Of a DNA stretch of 64,000 nucleotides, positions 63,071-64,000 are shown one piece after another; positions within the stretch are counted from its first letter, which is position 1; every line of letters starts with the position of its first letter. The notes under the pieces were generated by a model. The model was not told where the DNA came from. It made no database searches and was given only the letters and a program-made list of their open reading frames with translations. A program made the translations under genes and the position numbers. Where the stretch lies: NCBI GenBank assembly GCA_038238915.1, contig JBBSFH010000001.1, positions 1 through 64,000 of the forward strand, read 5' to 3'. Origin of the DNA: JAVVHE01 sp038238915. GTDB lineage: Bacteria; Pseudomonadota; Alphaproteobacteria; Sphingomonadales; Sphingomonadaceae.

Positions 63071-63264
63071 GCTCAAGACTCATGAATCGAAATCGTCCGC
63101 CTTTGGTGGGTGATCAATCCCAGAACGGCCAAGCATGATGGATAACGGTCGGCGCAATGGATAGCGGTCGGCGCAACATCAGCTCGAACGGCCTCGATAT
63201 CTTAATTTGCGTCGATTGGCTTTGGGCCTAAGCTGCCTACATTATCGAAAGGGGAGATCATGGT
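63071..63264. other. Intergenic stretch with a 19-bp tandem duplication
   Basis: No gene is seen. ATGGATAACGGTCGGCGCA (63138-63156) is followed directly by ATGGATAGCGGTCGGCGCA (63157-63175), one base different. The last 30 bases contain the AAGGGGAG box of the following gene. Confidence 0.6.
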
Positions 63265-63561
63265 ATGACGGCCTATGTTGTCGCAAAATACCGCATAACC
63301 AACCCAAAGGGATATGAGGCTTATGTTCCGGCAGTCATCCCAACATTGATGGCGCACGGTGCCGAAGTGCTCGTTGCAGATTATGATTCGGTAGTGATGG
63401 AGGGCGATGCCCCACATACAACTATCGTCATTAGATTTTCATCCAAGGAAGCGGCTCGCGCTTGGTACGATTCACCCGAATATCGGGCGGTGATCCACCA
63501 TCGTGTTGATAATACAGAGGGTTGCTTGGTGCTGACCGATCAGTGGACTCCACCCACCTGA
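63265..63561 (+). CDS. DUF1330 family protein
   Basis: A 98-residue protein of the dimeric alpha-beta barrel type DUF1330 family. It opens MTAYVVAKYRITNPKGYEAY and contains DYDSVVMEGDAPHTTIVIRF and EAARAWYDSPEYRAVIHHR. The function is unknown. Base composition is distinctly less GC-rich than the surroundings, so it may have been acquired. Confidence 0.87.
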   Translation: MTAYVVAKYRITNPKGYEAYVPAVIPTLMAHGAEVLVADYDSVVMEGDAPHTTIVIRFSSKEAARAWYDSPEYRAVIHHRVDNTEGCLVLTDQWTPPT

Positions 63562-63821
63562 ATTCGGCACCAGATTGGGCGCACAAAATTGGTGCTTGGC
63601 TGGCTCAGCGCTCCACATCATGTGCAATACTGATCGAGTGCGCATCGCAGCTTTTATTGACTGGAGCCCCTCCCAAGCCCGCTGCTCGCAGAGAGGCGCA
63701 GCCCCTGAGGCGAGCGGCCAGCGCGAACGCGGTCCCGCCGCGATGATCGATCCGTTAACCGAACAGTTCGTCTTGGACGATTGACCCGGCGAGAGCACCG
63801 CTCCGGCGTGGATGGATCGAC
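63562..63821. other. Intergenic stretch before serA
   Basis: About 260 bases with no gene I can support. A short open frame ending MIDPLTEQFVLDD crosses it, but it has no ribosome-binding site or recognised product. The composition is mixed, lower GC on the left and higher GC near serA. Confidence 0.5.
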
Positions 63822-64000
63822 CTAAAAGGCCAGCCCCCGCGCCTCCTTCACACCCGGCAGGCGACAGATCGTCCACAGCAGCGGCTCGGGGATGGGCTGA
63901 TCGACGCTGAGCAGCAGCGCCGCCTCGCCGCCCGCCGCACGACGGCCGAGGTGGAAGGTGCCGATGTTGACGCCGGCGTCGCCCAAGGTTGCGCCCAGGC
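63822..64000 (-). CDS. serA: D-3-phosphoglycerate dehydrogenase, C-terminal ACT domain (partial)
   Basis: The last 59 codons of a minus-strand gene end at TAG 63822-63824. The translation contains GATLGDAGVNIGTFHLGR, LLLSVDQPIPEPLL and ICRLPGVKEARGL. These are the ACT regulatory domain of SerA, which makes 3-phosphohydroxypyruvate for serine synthesis. The catalytic part lies beyond the window. Confidence 0.85.
   Translation of the reverse strand, partial: LGATLGDAGVNIGTFHLGRRAAGGEAALLLSVDQPIPEPLLWTICRLPGVKEARGLAF

Noticed and set aside
63575..63784. A 69-codon plus-strand frame ending MIDPLTEQFVLDD
   Set aside because: No start signal, no recognised product, and composition changes halfway; treated as intergenic.

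Overview
The window looks like chromosome of a Sphingomonas-type alphaproteobacterium (Sphingomonadaceae). The evidence is very high GC, tightly packed genes with 1-4 nt start/stop overlaps, a crtY-crtI carotenoid pair, a dnaG-rpoD operon, truB-rpsO-pnp synteny, a PEP-CTERM protein, a long-form hibernation factor next to ptsN, and many palindromic intergenic repeats. This assignment is inference from gene content; no rRNA gene is present. I saw no tRNA or rRNA gene and no CRISPR array.

Layout, 1-11 kb: the edge of an IS630-type transposase, a phytase-like secreted protein, a thiolase, a DUF2334 deacetylase, two glycosyltransferases with a membrane protein and a DUF2141 protein, then a five-gene branched-chain 2-oxoacid dehydrogenase operon (E1alpha, E1beta, a small membrane protein, E2, GNAT) on the minus strand. 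11-17 kb: truB-rpsO-pnp, interrupted by about 1.7 kb holding a frameshifted PDZ gene, a cluster of hairpin repeats and a small GIY-YIG nuclease. 16.7-22 kb: LOG-family protein, ada, an acyl-CoA ligase, a secreted Cys-rich protein, and a PEP-CTERM gene lying between intact rpoD and a decayed copy of the rpoD 3' end. 22-36 kb: rpoD, dnaG, crtI, crtY, a TauE/SafE permease with its TIGR02186 partner, a DUF1800/DUF1501 pair, mutS. 36-43.7 kb: housekeeping genes (CoiA-like, MmcB-like, cell-wall hydrolase, DUF1491, ptsN, hpf, dnaQ, an LpoA-like lipoprotein, rsmI, SirB1-like). 43.7-46 kb: a gene-poor, lower-GC patch with one unrecognised 479-aa protein behind an 18-bp perfect palindrome. 46-54.9 kb: DEAD-box helicase, putA, BLUF photoreceptor, methyltransferase, M20 peptidase, CcdA and thioredoxin. 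55-58.6 kb: a compact four-gene operon (diiron-type protein, ketosynthase III-like enzyme, ABC ATPase, ABC-2 permease). 58.6-64 kb: an ABC ATPase, Uma2 nuclease, nadB, dipeptidase, DUF1330 and the end of serA.

Three themes stand out. First, palindromic repeat elements of the kind normally found between genes sit in frame inside truB, the E2 gene and putA, always at a surface loop or interdomain linker. Second, a GIY-YIG nuclease gene sits inside a cluster of related hairpin repeats between rpsO and pnp, which suggests a nuclease-repeat mobility unit. Third, the diiron/ketosynthase/ABC operon looks like a small uncharacterised biosynthesis-and-export system.
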